Shown one piece after another: positions 9,704 through 17,622 of a stretch of DNA of 64,000 bases. The DNA comes from Pontibacter sp. G13. Its GTDB lineage: Bacteria; Bacteroidota; Bacteroidia; J057. The stretch is taken from NCBI RefSeq assembly GCF_031851795.1, contig NZ_CP134696.1, positions 1,421,576 to 1,485,575 of the forward strand. Direction: 5' to 3'. Numbering within the stretch: the stretch's first letter is position 1; each line of letters starts with the position of its first letter. The position numbers were made by a program, and so were the translations under genes. The notes beneath the pieces were generated by a model that made no database searches, was not told the origin of the DNA, and saw nothing but the letters and a program-made list of their open reading frames with translations.

Positions 9704-10360
9704 AATTTCTCCAAACTTGAGCGGGAAGCATTGGAGGAAAAGTAAATTCAGGCATGCGTCTCTCAGGGTAGAATGGCTATGGCCATTTGCCCAAACGTCC
9801 AGCCCCACAAGGGTGCTGCGGGTGCAGTCAGCGGCACCGATTCGCATGGTTCAACACGATCTACTTATTCATCCATGTCCCACACGCTGATTCCTAAAAA
9901 GAAGCAGATAAGGTTCAGGCATTCGAAGCGAAAACAAGTACCAGCTTCCAAACAAGTCCGGATAGATGAAGGGGAGGCGAAAACTCCCCTGATGATTGAG
10001 GTTCGTGACAAATGTACGTGACATTTTTGCAAATGCTAATTTTTTTATCAAAAATACCAACAATAGTAGCGTGGGTATTTAGACGAATTTGCCATGAGGA
10101 ATCCCCGCAGGACCTCTAGACTGATGAATTGGAGATTTGGGGCTACCTAAGGGTTGTGGATGGTGGGGATTGGATGGCTATACACCAAGCCGTTCTATCA
10201 CAGGATCGAGCATGAAGTGGTAGAGCATCATTTCAAGTCAGCAAGTACCACTCAAGAGATGATTGATGAGATCGGAGCCCCCCCCAATTGAGGGGTTTGC
10301 CTCCTTATTCGTTTGGCCGAAATTGGATAAAAATCAATTCAACCAACAAGGTCTCACCAT
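9704..10360. other. 657-bp divergent intergenic region
   Basis: Separates the polymerase gene from the two membrane-protein genes. It should contain promoters for both directions, but no clear TAnnTTTG box or LexA-like palindrome was found by eye. Its right half holds a short coding-like stretch (see 10160-10291). The rest shows no recognised gene, RNA or repeat. Confidence 0.5.
10160..10291 (+). CDS. possible 43-aa small protein or remnant of a small membrane protein gene
   Basis: ATG 10160 to TGA 10289-10291 encodes a start like MVGIGWLYTKPFYHRIEHEV followed by VEHHFKSASTTQEMIDEIG, with an amphipathic, charged composition unlike random sequence. In the same frame, an ATG at 10093 opens 18 codons (MRNPRRTSRLMNWRFGAT) that stop at TAA 10148-10150, just before. 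Read through, the two pieces would make a basic N-terminus, a hydrophobic helix and a charged tail: a plausible 64-residue membrane protein with one nonsense codon. It may therefore be a pseudogene or a shorter real gene. No family recognised. Confidence 0.3.
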   Translation: MVGIGWLYTKPFYHRIEHEVVEHHFKSASTTQEMIDEIGAPPN

Positions 10361-11248
10361 ATGGACGATCACTCACCCAACCAAACAACTTCTTCTTATT
10401 TCGATCTTTGGCAGTATTTCAAAACCAGTTACCAGACCTACAGGAAAAACCTCGGAATCTACTTGGGATTCACGGCGCTCAGTTGGTTCATCATTTACTC
10501 GACTTGGGGGTTTTCTTTCCTAATCAATTTGATCTTGCCCATCATCGGATTGATCTCATCGATTGCGGCATCGGCCATTCGGCACTCGCTTGAGGCTGGA
10601 TATTATACAGGAATCCATGCCATCCGTCAAGGCGAAAAACCAACAATAGGATTATTCATGCGCGGTTTTTCGGTTTGGCAAAGCTTGTTCTTCATGATGA
10701 TAATTCGGGGGATTTTCATGTCTCCTTTTATCATCATCGGCATTGTCTCACTCTTCTTGGCAGATTGGGAAGTCGCCACGACGTTTATCTTTCAATTGCT
10801 GGAATTAAACTTCTTTTCACCATTAGAAATGATACTTTCCTTGCCCGAACTGGCCCACAGTATCAGCCTCCTATTCTTCAAAAACATCGGCGCCATGATC
10901 AGTATAATGGGATGCATCTATCTTCAGATATCCTTCTCATTCGCCGTTCCATTGATCGCAATCAAAGGAGAAACTTCCATGAAGGCACTGAAAAAAAGCT
11001 GGCGAATGACCAAACCGCACTGGTTTAAGGTGATGATCATGATGGCTGTATTGGGATTGATTTCCCTATTCAGCTGGCCTGTCCTTTTGGTAGGTCCATT
11101 ACTCGTGGCTGGATACCTCCGGAGCACAATCTATATAGCTTTCGAGGATCTCTTGTTAGATGAAGAACATGAACATCCCTACGCTCAACCCGAACATGCC
11201 GATATTTCCACAAACAGTACTGAAGCTGCAAACGGCATAGTTCCATAG
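10361..11248 (+). CDS. polytopic membrane protein, 295 aa (paralogue of next gene)
   Basis: Predicted integral membrane protein with about five to six hydrophobic segments (residues ~30-50, 55-75, 105-135, 170-195, 215-250) and soluble ends. Near residue 205-215 it has MKALKKSWRMTKPHW, resembling the ALKxSWRL motif of glycerophosphodiester-phosphodiesterase membrane-domain and DUF975/DUF4013-like proteins, whose roles are mostly unknown. The gene 217 bases downstream is a paralogue with the same layout and motif, suggesting a local duplication. The acidic and histidine-rich tail (DEEHEHPYAQPEHAD) is unremarkable apart from its charge. Confidence 0.7.
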   Translation: MDDHSPNQTTSSYFDLWQYFKTSYQTYRKNLGIYLGFTALSWFIIYSTWGFSFLINLILPIIGLISSIAASAIRHSLEAGYYTGIHAIRQGEKPTIGLFMRGFSVWQSLFFMMIIRGIFMSPFIIIGIVSLFLADWEVATTFIFQLLELNFFSPLEMILSLPELAHSISLLFFKNIGAMISIMGCIYLQISFSFAVPLIAIKGETSMKALKKSWRMTKPHWFKVMIMMAVLGLISLFSWPVLLVGPLLVAGYLRSTIYIAFEDLLLDEEHEHPYAQPEHADISTNSTEAANGIVP

Positions 11249-11289
11249 ATACAAGTCGTGCGCTTCGAAGCAAATTCCTCCAACCACCC

Positions 11290-11321
11290 ATTCCCCTGTC
11301 AGGAAATCCTGGTAGGGGAAT
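11290..11321 (+). terminator. hairpin between the paired membrane-protein genes
   Basis: Arms ATTCCCCTGTCAGG and CCTGGTAGGGGAAT can pair over 14 positions with two G-U pairs and a 4-base loop. No T-run follows, so it may be a weak terminator or a processing hairpin between the two paralogous genes. Confidence 0.4.
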
Positions 11322-11464
11322 CGCTATTCAAAATAGGGGGATCATCACAAGAAGAAGGCTGTGGGAGATCATAACAGGAGATTCGATGTTTTCCGATCTT
11401 GACAATTCCCAGAATTCCTGTCATATTTGCCGTCCAATTTTTCAAAATACTGACAGACAATTAC

Positions 11465-12346
11465 ATGAAAACTCATTCTCACCACTCCACAGCACCTATC
11501 CCTCCATCCATAGGAGCATACTTCAACTATGGGTGGCAGATCTTCAGCAAAAAGGCGGGTCTGATGCTTGGCTATTTCTTCGTCACGTGGCTGATGTATA
11601 TCGGAACATTTTTGCTGACAATGCCCATCTCGATAGCATTGGCACAATTGAGCCCCTTGGTGATGGCTTTGGGAGTCATGCTCATGGCGGCCGCAGTGGT
11701 GATCGTTTGGCTGTGCCTGATCAATGGCAACTATCTGATTGCAGCCGGAATTGACCAAGGCGAACCCGTGAGTATCCGTACAGGATTCGGCGCTCTCAAA
11801 AAGTGGGGGCCACTCCTTGGAGGGAACTTCCTCAAGGGCTTGATCGCGTATTCCCCCTACCTAATAGGATTTGGCATTTGGATTATCCAATATGGGGAAA
11901 TTATGCAGCAAGAGATACTCGCCCTAAAATCGGATAGCATTTCCGATCCGGTGGAAGCCATGTCTACAGTGTTCTCTTTTTATGGAACCATCTTGGGCTC
12001 CCTGTTTACCCATGTTCCGTTCCTTATCGGACTGGTAATCACGGGCTATCTGAGCGTAGCCTTTTCACTAACAAATGCCTACATTCTCGTCGGCAATCGA
12101 ACTGCTGTAGACGCGTTGAAATCTAGTTTCCGTCTCGTAAACGCCCATTTCGGATCGGTATTCGGGACTTTTATTCTATTGGGATTCATCGTATTAGCGT
12201 CCTTCTTGGTACCGCTGGGAACGTTTGTGATAATGCCTTTCACAAATTGCCTGCTCTACGGAATCTATGCCGTACACGAGCAGCCCAAAGGGGCCTATGA
12301 GGAAATGCTGGATGAATTTGGAGATCCTTCAGAAACAGACTTCTAA
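11465..12346 (+). CDS. polytopic membrane protein, 293 aa (paralogue of preceding gene)
   Basis: Starts at ATG 11465 (MKTHSHHSTAPIPP); the longer frame from 11399 adds residues absent from the paralogue. About six hydrophobic segments follow a short polar N-terminus. VDALKSSFRLVNAHF near residue 218-232 corresponds to ALKKSWRMTKPHW in the preceding gene. Both open with a short soluble segment followed by an aromatic YF..xYxxxFKK motif. No enzymatic motif is visible. The pair is probably one transcription unit ended by the terminator at 12368. Confidence 0.7.
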   Translation: MKTHSHHSTAPIPPSIGAYFNYGWQIFSKKAGLMLGYFFVTWLMYIGTFLLTMPISIALAQLSPLVMALGVMLMAAAVVIVWLCLINGNYLIAAGIDQGEPVSIRTGFGALKKWGPLLGGNFLKGLIAYSPYLIGFGIWIIQYGEIMQQEILALKSDSISDPVEAMSTVFSFYGTILGSLFTHVPFLIGLVITGYLSVAFSLTNAYILVGNRTAVDALKSSFRLVNAHFGSVFGTFILLGFIVLASFLVPLGTFVIMPFTNCLLYGIYAVHEQPKGAYEEMLDEFGDPSETDF

Positions 12347-12367
12347 TCCCCTTCCCCAATTGATAAG

Positions 12368-12403
12368 CACCCCCGGTCCATGCAGATGGCACGGGGGTGT
12401 TTT
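12368..12403 (+). terminator. rho-independent terminator after the membrane-protein pair
   Basis: Perfect 8-bp stem CACCCCCG/CGGGGGTG with a 16-base loop and a TTTT run directly after, 22 bases past the stop codon at 12346. Confidence 0.8.
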
Positions 12404-12637
12404 GATAGAGGCCGGACATACTTGAGGGAAAGATCGAGTTTTCGGATGGAGGTTTTTGAAGGCACCTCAGAGTAATGGGCATTACACATCCGATTGGCAA
12501 TCTAGTCGTTGGTTTGCTCTGGATGCCCCGCGATTCCCATCCTACCCCCCAAAACCGATAGAGGCCACCCAACTGGCAGCCTCCATGATCTTTGATCTTG
12601 TATTATGTAGGAAAGGAGCGTGTACCTCTGGCCTTGC

Positions 12638-13171
12638 TCATTTCCAGAATTCCCACCATTTCTTGAGATCGTCAGCATCATCAGATTGCGAAGAAGCCGC
12701 TTCGCTAGAGCTCGCACCTTGCTCGCGGCTCCGGACGAGAATCTGTTCAATATCCTCATCTTGGATCAAGTCAAGCGTCACCTCTGCATCCACCAAATTC
12801 TGGACGGTGACCACGCCTCGCTCTCCGATTTTTCCCTCTTCGTAAATCGCCCCATAAACCGGAAGATAAAGCACCTCTCCCTCATCTCCGGAAATCATGG
12901 CCCCAAAATGCTCGGCCAATTCAATCCATGCTTTCAGGGCATCCTCACTCTGCAATACGGCAGCAGCACGTGCAGAAGCTGTTCCATTGGGCTGAACAGA
13001 GATCACGCCCACCCAATCGGACAATTGCGTGGAATAGACCATGAGTAGCCTATCACCTTGGAACTTGAAGCGCTCGTGTTTGGACACCCATTCCTCCCAC
13101 TCCTCGGGAGAAACTGGAAATTGATGGCTGAAATTAGGAGTAGTGCGATGTAGATGAAGTTCGTGTGCCAT
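12638..13171 (-). CDS. hypothetical protein, 177 aa
   Basis: Family not recognised. The start is set at ATG 13171 (MAHELHLHRTTPNF), because the extension to 13231 encodes glycine/proline-rich sequence unlike the rest. The protein is soluble, with no signal peptide; an acidic, serine/alanine-rich linker at about 145-165 (ASSSEAASSQSDDADD) precedes a short aromatic basic tail, KKWWEFWK. Such tails often serve as docking peptides, but that is speculation. Downstream, on the + strand, is the 3' end of the membrane-protein pair (convergent). Confidence 0.65.
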   Translation of the reverse strand: MAHELHLHRTTPNFSHQFPVSPEEWEEWVSKHERFKFQGDRLLMVYSTQLSDWVGVISVQPNGTASARAAAVLQSEDALKAWIELAEHFGAMISGDEGEVLYLPVYGAIYEEGKIGERGVVTVQNLVDAEVTLDLIQDEDIEQILVRSREQGASSSEAASSQSDDADDLKKWWEFWK

Positions 13172-13315
13172 GGAAAAGAATTGGCGATTTGAGCTTGGGG
13201 GACCTCCCCAAGGACCGCCGAATTTACGCATATTCGGCTACCAAATGTTGTCGAGATTTGAAAAATATGTCAGGCTTAGCTTCTAGGAGACAGGAAAGGG
13301 CAACAAGGCAACAAG

Positions 13316-13803
13316 GTCAGGGAATGAAATTCCCTGTCTGTGATATGTCGGGCCTACAGCCCTAGCATCTTGCAAGCCCTATAAGGGCGACATAACACAG
13401 CATTGGGTTTCCAACCCTATGCCATTCCATGCGATATGTCGGGCCTACAGGTCAGGGAATGAAATTCCCTGCCTGTGATATGTCGGGCCGACAGCCCTAG
13501 CATCTTGTAAGCCCTGTAGGGGCGACATAACACAGCATTGGGTTTCCAACCCTATGCTGTCCCAACCCTATGCCATTCCATGTGATATGCCGGGCCTAAA
13601 AGTCAGGGAATGAAATTCCCTGCCTGTGATATGTCGGGCCGACAGCCCTTACATCTTGCAAGCCCTGTAAGGGCGACACATCACAGCATTGGGTTTCCAA
13701 CCCTATGCCATTCCATGCGATATGTCGGGCCGACAGCCCTAGCATTTGGTAAGCCCTGTAGGGGCGACACATCGCAGGATAGGGTTTCCAACCCTATCCT
13801 GTC
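13316..13803 (+). repeat. left array of hairpin repeat units (3 full, 1 partial)
   Basis: Full units start at 13316, 13451 and 13602 with GTCAGGGAATGAAATTCC; a 5'-truncated unit starts near 13719. Each unit carries hairpin a (CAGGGAAT-GAA-ATTCCCTG), hairpin b (TGTCGGGCCTACAG pairing with CTGTAGGGGCGACA, leaving a symmetric GG/GG internal mismatch) and hairpin d around GGGTTTCCAACCC. Spacing is 135 and 151 bases; the difference reflects presence or absence of a short CCTATGCTGTCCCAA insert. Some units read GGGCCGACAG, which breaks one pair of hairpin b but allows an alternative TGTCGG/CCGACA fold. Confidence 0.9.
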
Positions 13804-13841
13804 CCCATTCCCCATTCCCCATTCCCAATTCCCAATTCCCC
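13803..13841 (+). repeat. short heptamer tandem repeat
   Basis: Five to six tandem heptamers, CCCATTC three times then CCAATTC twice, between the left repeat array and the transposase gene. It looks like slippage-prone simple sequence with no visible coding role. Confidence 0.85.
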
Positions 13842-13935
13842 AAAAATATTATTTGCAATTGAAATTCATTTTCAATAAAATGACCATGTCGCACGAAAAT
13901 CAAATTATACGCCAAATCATTTATGAAAAGTAATT

Positions 13936-14388
13936 GTGTCTCAATCATTGACTAGTCTTTACGTGCACATTGTGTTCAGTACAAAATACCGAAACCCTGT
14001 GCTTGTCGATCCCTTTGAAGAGTTGATTCATAAATACCTCTATGGAATAGCAAAAAATCTTGGATGTTCGGCGGTTGCAATAGGCGGACACCTTGATCAT
14101 GTGCATATTCTCTGTAGGGCCTCCAAGAAGATTCCTATGATGGATTTAGTCAAAACTCTTAAAGGCAATTCATCCAGATGGATTTCCTTGGAATTCCCTG
14201 AATTACGCCAATTCCAATGGCAAAAAGGGTATGCAGCATTTTCGGTCAGTCCACAAAATGTCTCCGATGTGGCTCACTATATTCGAAGACAAAAAGAACA
14301 TCATCAGTCCACAGACTTCAAGAACGAACTCAGAACCCTGTTATCCAATCATGGGGTTGAATACAATGAGGCCTATGTATGGGGGTGA
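13936..14388 (+). CDS. tnpA: IS200/IS605-like Y1 (HUH) transposase, REP-associated type
   Basis: A 150-residue Y1 transposase: beta-strand LYVHIVFSTKYR at 8-19, the HUH motif H55-V-H57 within GGHLDHVHIL, and the catalytic Tyr115 in VAHYIRRQKEHH with Gln119 and His122/123 following. These enzymes cut and join single-stranded DNA at hairpins through a 5'-phosphotyrosine link. The start is GTG at 13936; family members begin a few residues before the LYxHIVF strand. The catalytic residues are intact and the frame undamaged, so the enzyme may be active. Its position inside matching hairpin arrays on both sides suggests that these hairpins are its substrate, as known for RAYT proteins. Confidence 0.93.
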   Translation: MSQSLTSLYVHIVFSTKYRNPVLVDPFEELIHKYLYGIAKNLGCSAVAIGGHLDHVHILCRASKKIPMMDLVKTLKGNSSRWISLEFPELRQFQWQKGYAAFSVSPQNVSDVAHYIRRQKEHHQSTDFKNELRTLLSNHGVEYNEAYVWG

Positions 14389-14390
14389 TT

Positions 14391-14415
14391 CTGAAATTCT
14401 GGCTCCAGAATTCAG
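14391..14415 (+). repeat. inverted repeat immediately after the transposase stop
   Basis: CTGAAATTCTGG and CCAGAATT-CAG face each other across CT, starting a few bases after the transposase stop codon and running into the first right-hand repeat unit. It could be a subterminal recognition hairpin of the element or a weak terminator; no T-run follows. Confidence 0.55.
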
Positions 14416-14813
14416 GGAATGAAATTCCCTGCCTGTGATATGTCGGGCCTACAGCCCTTACATTTTGCAAGCCCTGTAGGGGCGACATAACACAGCATAG
14501 GGTTTCCAACTGTCCCAACCCTATGCCATTCCATGCGATATGCCAGGCCTACAGGTCAGGGAATGAAATTCCCTGCCTGTGATATGTCGGGCCTACAGCC
14601 CGAACATCTTGCAAGCCCTGTAAGGGCGACACAACACAACATAGGGTTTCCAACCCTATGCTGTCCCAACCCTATGCTATTCCATGTGATATGCCGAGCC
14701 TACAGGTCAGGGAATGAAATTCCCTGTCTGTGATATGTCGGGCCTACAGCCCTTACATCTTATTAGCCCTGTAGGGGCGACACAACACAACATAGGGTTT
14801 CCAACCCTATGTA
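14413..14813 (+). repeat. right array of hairpin repeat units (3 units)
   Basis: Units begin at 14413, 14555 and 14706 with the CAGGGAATGAAATTCCCTG hairpin, in the same orientation as the left array. Spacing is 142 and 151 bases. The first unit lacks CCTATG after its GGGTTTCCAAC, so its last hairpin is incomplete; the second and third keep a perfect CATAGGGTT/AACCCTATG stem. Confidence 0.9.
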
Positions 14814-14823
14814 CCTGCATGAA

Positions 14824-16605
14824 TCACCTATCCTCATCCACGCGCCGCACATAGGTGTAGTACACCCCATACGCCTCACCATTCTCCACGAAGTCCGTAA
14901 CCAACAACGTCTTGCCAGGCTGGAGCTTGACACGGAAAATGACGGATTCATCCTCAGAGCCGATCTCCTTTTCAAGGATTTGATTGGCGATCTGCATACG
15001 CGCCACTTGGGGAGCGATAGCCTTGTACGCGAATTCACCGGGGGGAACTACAGCTGGTATTCCCAAAATCGGTCCGGGACATTCTTTAGGCCAACGTCGG
15101 AAGGAAATCTCGTACTCACCCGCGCGTTCAATCTCAAGGGCATGGGTATTGTTGCGATTCTTCATGCCGGCGGCTACTTGTTCGGGTTTCCAGATGCCTC
15201 CATCTTCCCCGATGGCATGCTGGATGGTGAGTTTGAGCTCAGGCTGCGTTTCGTTTCCGGCAATGAAAACCGGCAATTCCGCAAAAGCGGGCTGCTCAGA
15301 AGCAAGCTCGTAGAAATCCGAATTACCCGCCAAAAGTTGTTCCACCACTTCGGGATATTGAGCGGCGACATTCTGGGTCTGCTTGGGGTCTTGCGAGATG
15401 TCAAAGAGTTTCTTCCCGTTGATCAAGCGCCATTTCCCACGAATGATACAAGTCCTATTCGTAGCCTCAGGTTGCCGCCAGTCCTGCCTATGATGCACGT
15501 AGATATTCCGCTCGGGCAAATCCTTGCCTTTTTGCAAAGCCGGAGATAGATCGATTCCATCCCATGCCACGCTGTCCGTCAGTTCAAACCCACACAGACT
15601 TGCCAAGGTAGGCAGCACATCCACATGCGCAGCAAGTGTCCCGATGTCTTTTCCCCCCGAGATCTTGCCATTGGGCCATCGGATAAAAAACGGCACCCGA
15701 TGCCCCCCTTCTAGCTTGTCCCCTTTGACTCCGCGAAAGCCCATGTTGTAGCCTAGCTTTCCATCTCGAGTATAGCCAAAATTCGTCCCATTATCCGTCA
15801 TGAAAATGAAGATCGTATTATCCGCCAGTCCTTGCTCGGCCAAGAAGCGATTGAGCCTACCGAAGTTCTCGTCAATGTTGGCGATCATGCCGTAGAGATT
15901 GGCACTGACGATCTGGTTTCCTTCCAGCGACTGGTAGGGAGCAGCGTATTCCTCTGCCACAATCAGCGGGGAATGCGGTGCATTGGTAGCCAAATAGGCA
16001 AAAAACGGGCGATCGCGATTCTCCTCGATGAATTTCATGGTCTGCTCAAACCACACATCTGTACAATACCCTTCGAATGGCTGAGACTCGTTGTTGACGT
16101 AGTAGGTATCGTCGAAATAGTCATTGCCCCAGTGATCGGACAGTTCCCCGACTCCACCCGCGTGGTGATGCACGGCTACATCGAATCCTTGATCGGTCGG
16201 TCTGAGCGGATAATTATCCCCCAAGTGCCATTTGCCAAAAATACCGGTGCGATAGCCCTGAGCTTGAAACACCTCTGCCATGGTCGTAGAACTGGGCTGG
16301 AGCGCATCCCGGCCTTTGTAGGTGGCCCATGCTCCGTTGTGAATGGGGTATTGCCCGGTCATGAGTGCCGCCCTGGTTGGGGTACAGAAGGGACTCACGT
16401 GAAAATCCGTCAACCGAACTGACTCCTGATAGAAAGCATCCAATTCAGGCGTTTTGAGCCAAGGGTTGCCATGGCAGGAGAGATCTCCGATTCCTTGATC
16501 GTCCGTAAGGACCAGTATGACGTTGGGGGGTGCTTTTTGGGCGAATGATGGATTCGCTGCGAACAATAGACCGAGTACGATGAGTGGTAGGATCGTCCGA
16601 TTCAT
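14824..16605 (-). CDS. secreted sulfatase (type I, formylglycine-dependent)
   Basis: A 593-residue protein with an N-terminal signal peptide (hydrophobic 5-20, cleavage near SFAQ). Metal-binding Asp35-Asp36 lie in VLTDDQG. The sulfatase signature CTPTRAALMTGQ holds Cys74, the residue converted to formylglycine by a separate maturase. GKWHLGD and MTDNGTNFGYTRDGKLGYN carry further active-site residues. The catalytic domain ends near residue 440; the remaining 150 residues look like a beta-rich accessory domain. It probably acts in the periplasm or at the surface on sulfated polysaccharides or other sulfate esters; the substrate class is not deducible. No maturase gene is in the window. The stop codon abuts the transposase-linked repeat array. 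Confidence 0.92.
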   Translation of the reverse strand: MNRTILPLIVLGLLFAANPSFAQKAPPNVILVLTDDQGIGDLSCHGNPWLKTPELDAFYQESVRLTDFHVSPFCTPTRAALMTGQYPIHNGAWATYKGRDALQPSSTTMAEVFQAQGYRTGIFGKWHLGDNYPLRPTDQGFDVAVHHHAGGVGELSDHWGNDYFDDTYYVNNESQPFEGYCTDVWFEQTMKFIEENRDRPFFAYLATNAPHSPLIVAEEYAAPYQSLEGNQIVSANLYGMIANIDENFGRLNRFLAEQGLADNTIFIFMTDNGTNFGYTRDGKLGYNMGFRGVKGDKLEGGHRVPFFIRWPNGKISGGKDIGTLAAHVDVLPTLASLCGFELTDSVAWDGIDLSPALQKGKDLPERNIYVHHRQDWRQPEATNRTCIIRGKWRLINGKKLFDISQDPKQTQNVAAQYPEVVEQLLAGNSDFYELASEQPAFAELPVFIAGNETQPELKLTIQHAIGEDGGIWKPEQVAAGMKNRNNTHALEIERAGEYEISFRRWPKECPGPILGIPAVVPPGEFAYKAIAPQVARMQIANQILEKEIGSEDESVIFRVKLQPGKTLLVTDFVENGEAYGVYYTYVRRVDEDR

Positions 16606-16808
16606 GGAAAATAATGTTTGAATGGAGATCCAAAATCGAGGAAAAGCAGAGATCAGTCAATGGGGGAGAAATGTCCGGAGGTGGGCAAAATTTTTGAAAA
16701 CCCAAGCAGAAAGCGTTGAGCCGTGATTGTTCTTCACGAATGATGCATTCAGCCATGTAGAAAGAACCATTTGTCGCGCTGGATAATTTCTAAACAGGCA
16801 TCTACTCC

Positions 16809-17585
16809 CTACCAACGCACCCGCAACGCTGGCCCGAACCCCATCGCTCCCGCAGATACGGGCTCCAAGGGAGATACCTGCAAGGACAGATCCTCGGACA
16901 CATCAAACGACTTGAGATGTGCATCGACATAGGCATCTACCACCTGCAAGATGTGCCATCCGGCGAGTAGGATAATCCCGAAGTTGCGGTCCCGCTTGAA
17001 TTGGTCGCGCCGCGTCCGGAGGCCCTGCGCATCGAATTGATCCAAATCGGCATCGATGGTACATCCATCTGCCCCAGAACCGACGGCGCACAGGAAGTTT
17101 TGCTTGTACCGGAGATACTCTTGCTGATTGTATCCGATGTAGTAGCCAAAGCCGACATATCCGGCATAGACAATCGGGAGCTTCCAATAGCTTTTGTTAT
17201 AGGCCTGCCCCCATCCGGGAATGACGAGGGAACGTTGCCAGGCGACACTGGGATTGAAGGGTGGACGTCGCCCCGCCTTGAGGAATCCCACAGGCCAACG
17301 CATCTGCACATCGTCGCGCCACGGAATATGGATGACCAACTTGGCGGAGTCGCCTTGGCGCACCACCTCTGGCAATTCGGATTGGATATTCTGGGAGACA
17401 CGTTTGAGCCATCCAGCACTATCGGAAGTCTGGATGACCATGCCGAGCGTGGTCACACTGTCCAATACCACGGCCTCCACAGAGTCGGGCGTGGTGGTCA
17501 ACGTGGTATCCACTTGCGCCTGCAGGGGCAACATGGCACACATCGCCAAGACCCACAGGCCGATCCATCGGTAGAAGATTCTCAT
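16809..17585 (-). CDS. DUF5683 domain protein with signal peptide
   Basis: A 258-residue exported protein: signal sequence MRIFYRWIGLWVLAMCAM to about LQAQ, then a Thr-rich region and the DUF5683 core with AWQRSLVIPGWGQAYNKSYW, YAGYVGFGYYIGYNQ and NFGIILLAGWHILQVVDAYVDAHL. DUF5683 proteins are typical of Bacteroidota and probably sit in the membrane or periplasm; their function is unknown. ATG 17585 gives the correct signal peptide; the longer frame to 17642 would overlap parB. It follows parB by 37 bases on the same strand, matching the usual parB-DUF5683 order, but dapB and lepB, which commonly come next, are absent here. Confidence 0.85.
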   Translation of the reverse strand: MRIFYRWIGLWVLAMCAMLPLQAQVDTTLTTTPDSVEAVVLDSVTTLGMVIQTSDSAGWLKRVSQNIQSELPEVVRQGDSAKLVIHIPWRDDVQMRWPVGFLKAGRRPPFNPSVAWQRSLVIPGWGQAYNKSYWKLPIVYAGYVGFGYYIGYNQQEYLRYKQNFLCAVGSGADGCTIDADLDQFDAQGLRTRRDQFKRDRNFGIILLAGWHILQVVDAYVDAHLKSFDVSEDLSLQVSPLEPVSAGAMGFGPALRVRW

Positions 17586-17622
17586 GCTAGGGAATGTGCC
17601 CGGATAGACGGGCAAGGTTGTA

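Larger units (their letters stand above)
13316..14813 (+). mobile_element. IS200-like transposase embedded in a direct array of three-hairpin repeat units
   Basis: The element consists of three complete units and one 5'-truncated unit on the left (13316-13803), a Y1 transposase gene in the middle, and three units on the right (14413-14813), all in the same orientation. This resembles REP/RAYT arrangements, in which a Y1 transposase sits between palindromic repeats that it may mobilise. The precise element ends and any flanking target site were not resolved. The right edge lies only 10 bases from the stop codon of the sulfatase gene. Confidence 0.75.

Noticed and set aside
9869-10063. A 64-codon minus-strand frame upstream of the polymerase gene
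   Set aside because: No family resemblance or start context; too short to support.
13316-14813. CRISPR array
   Set aside because: Units are adjacent with conserved hairpins and no unique spacers of constant length; no cas genes are present.
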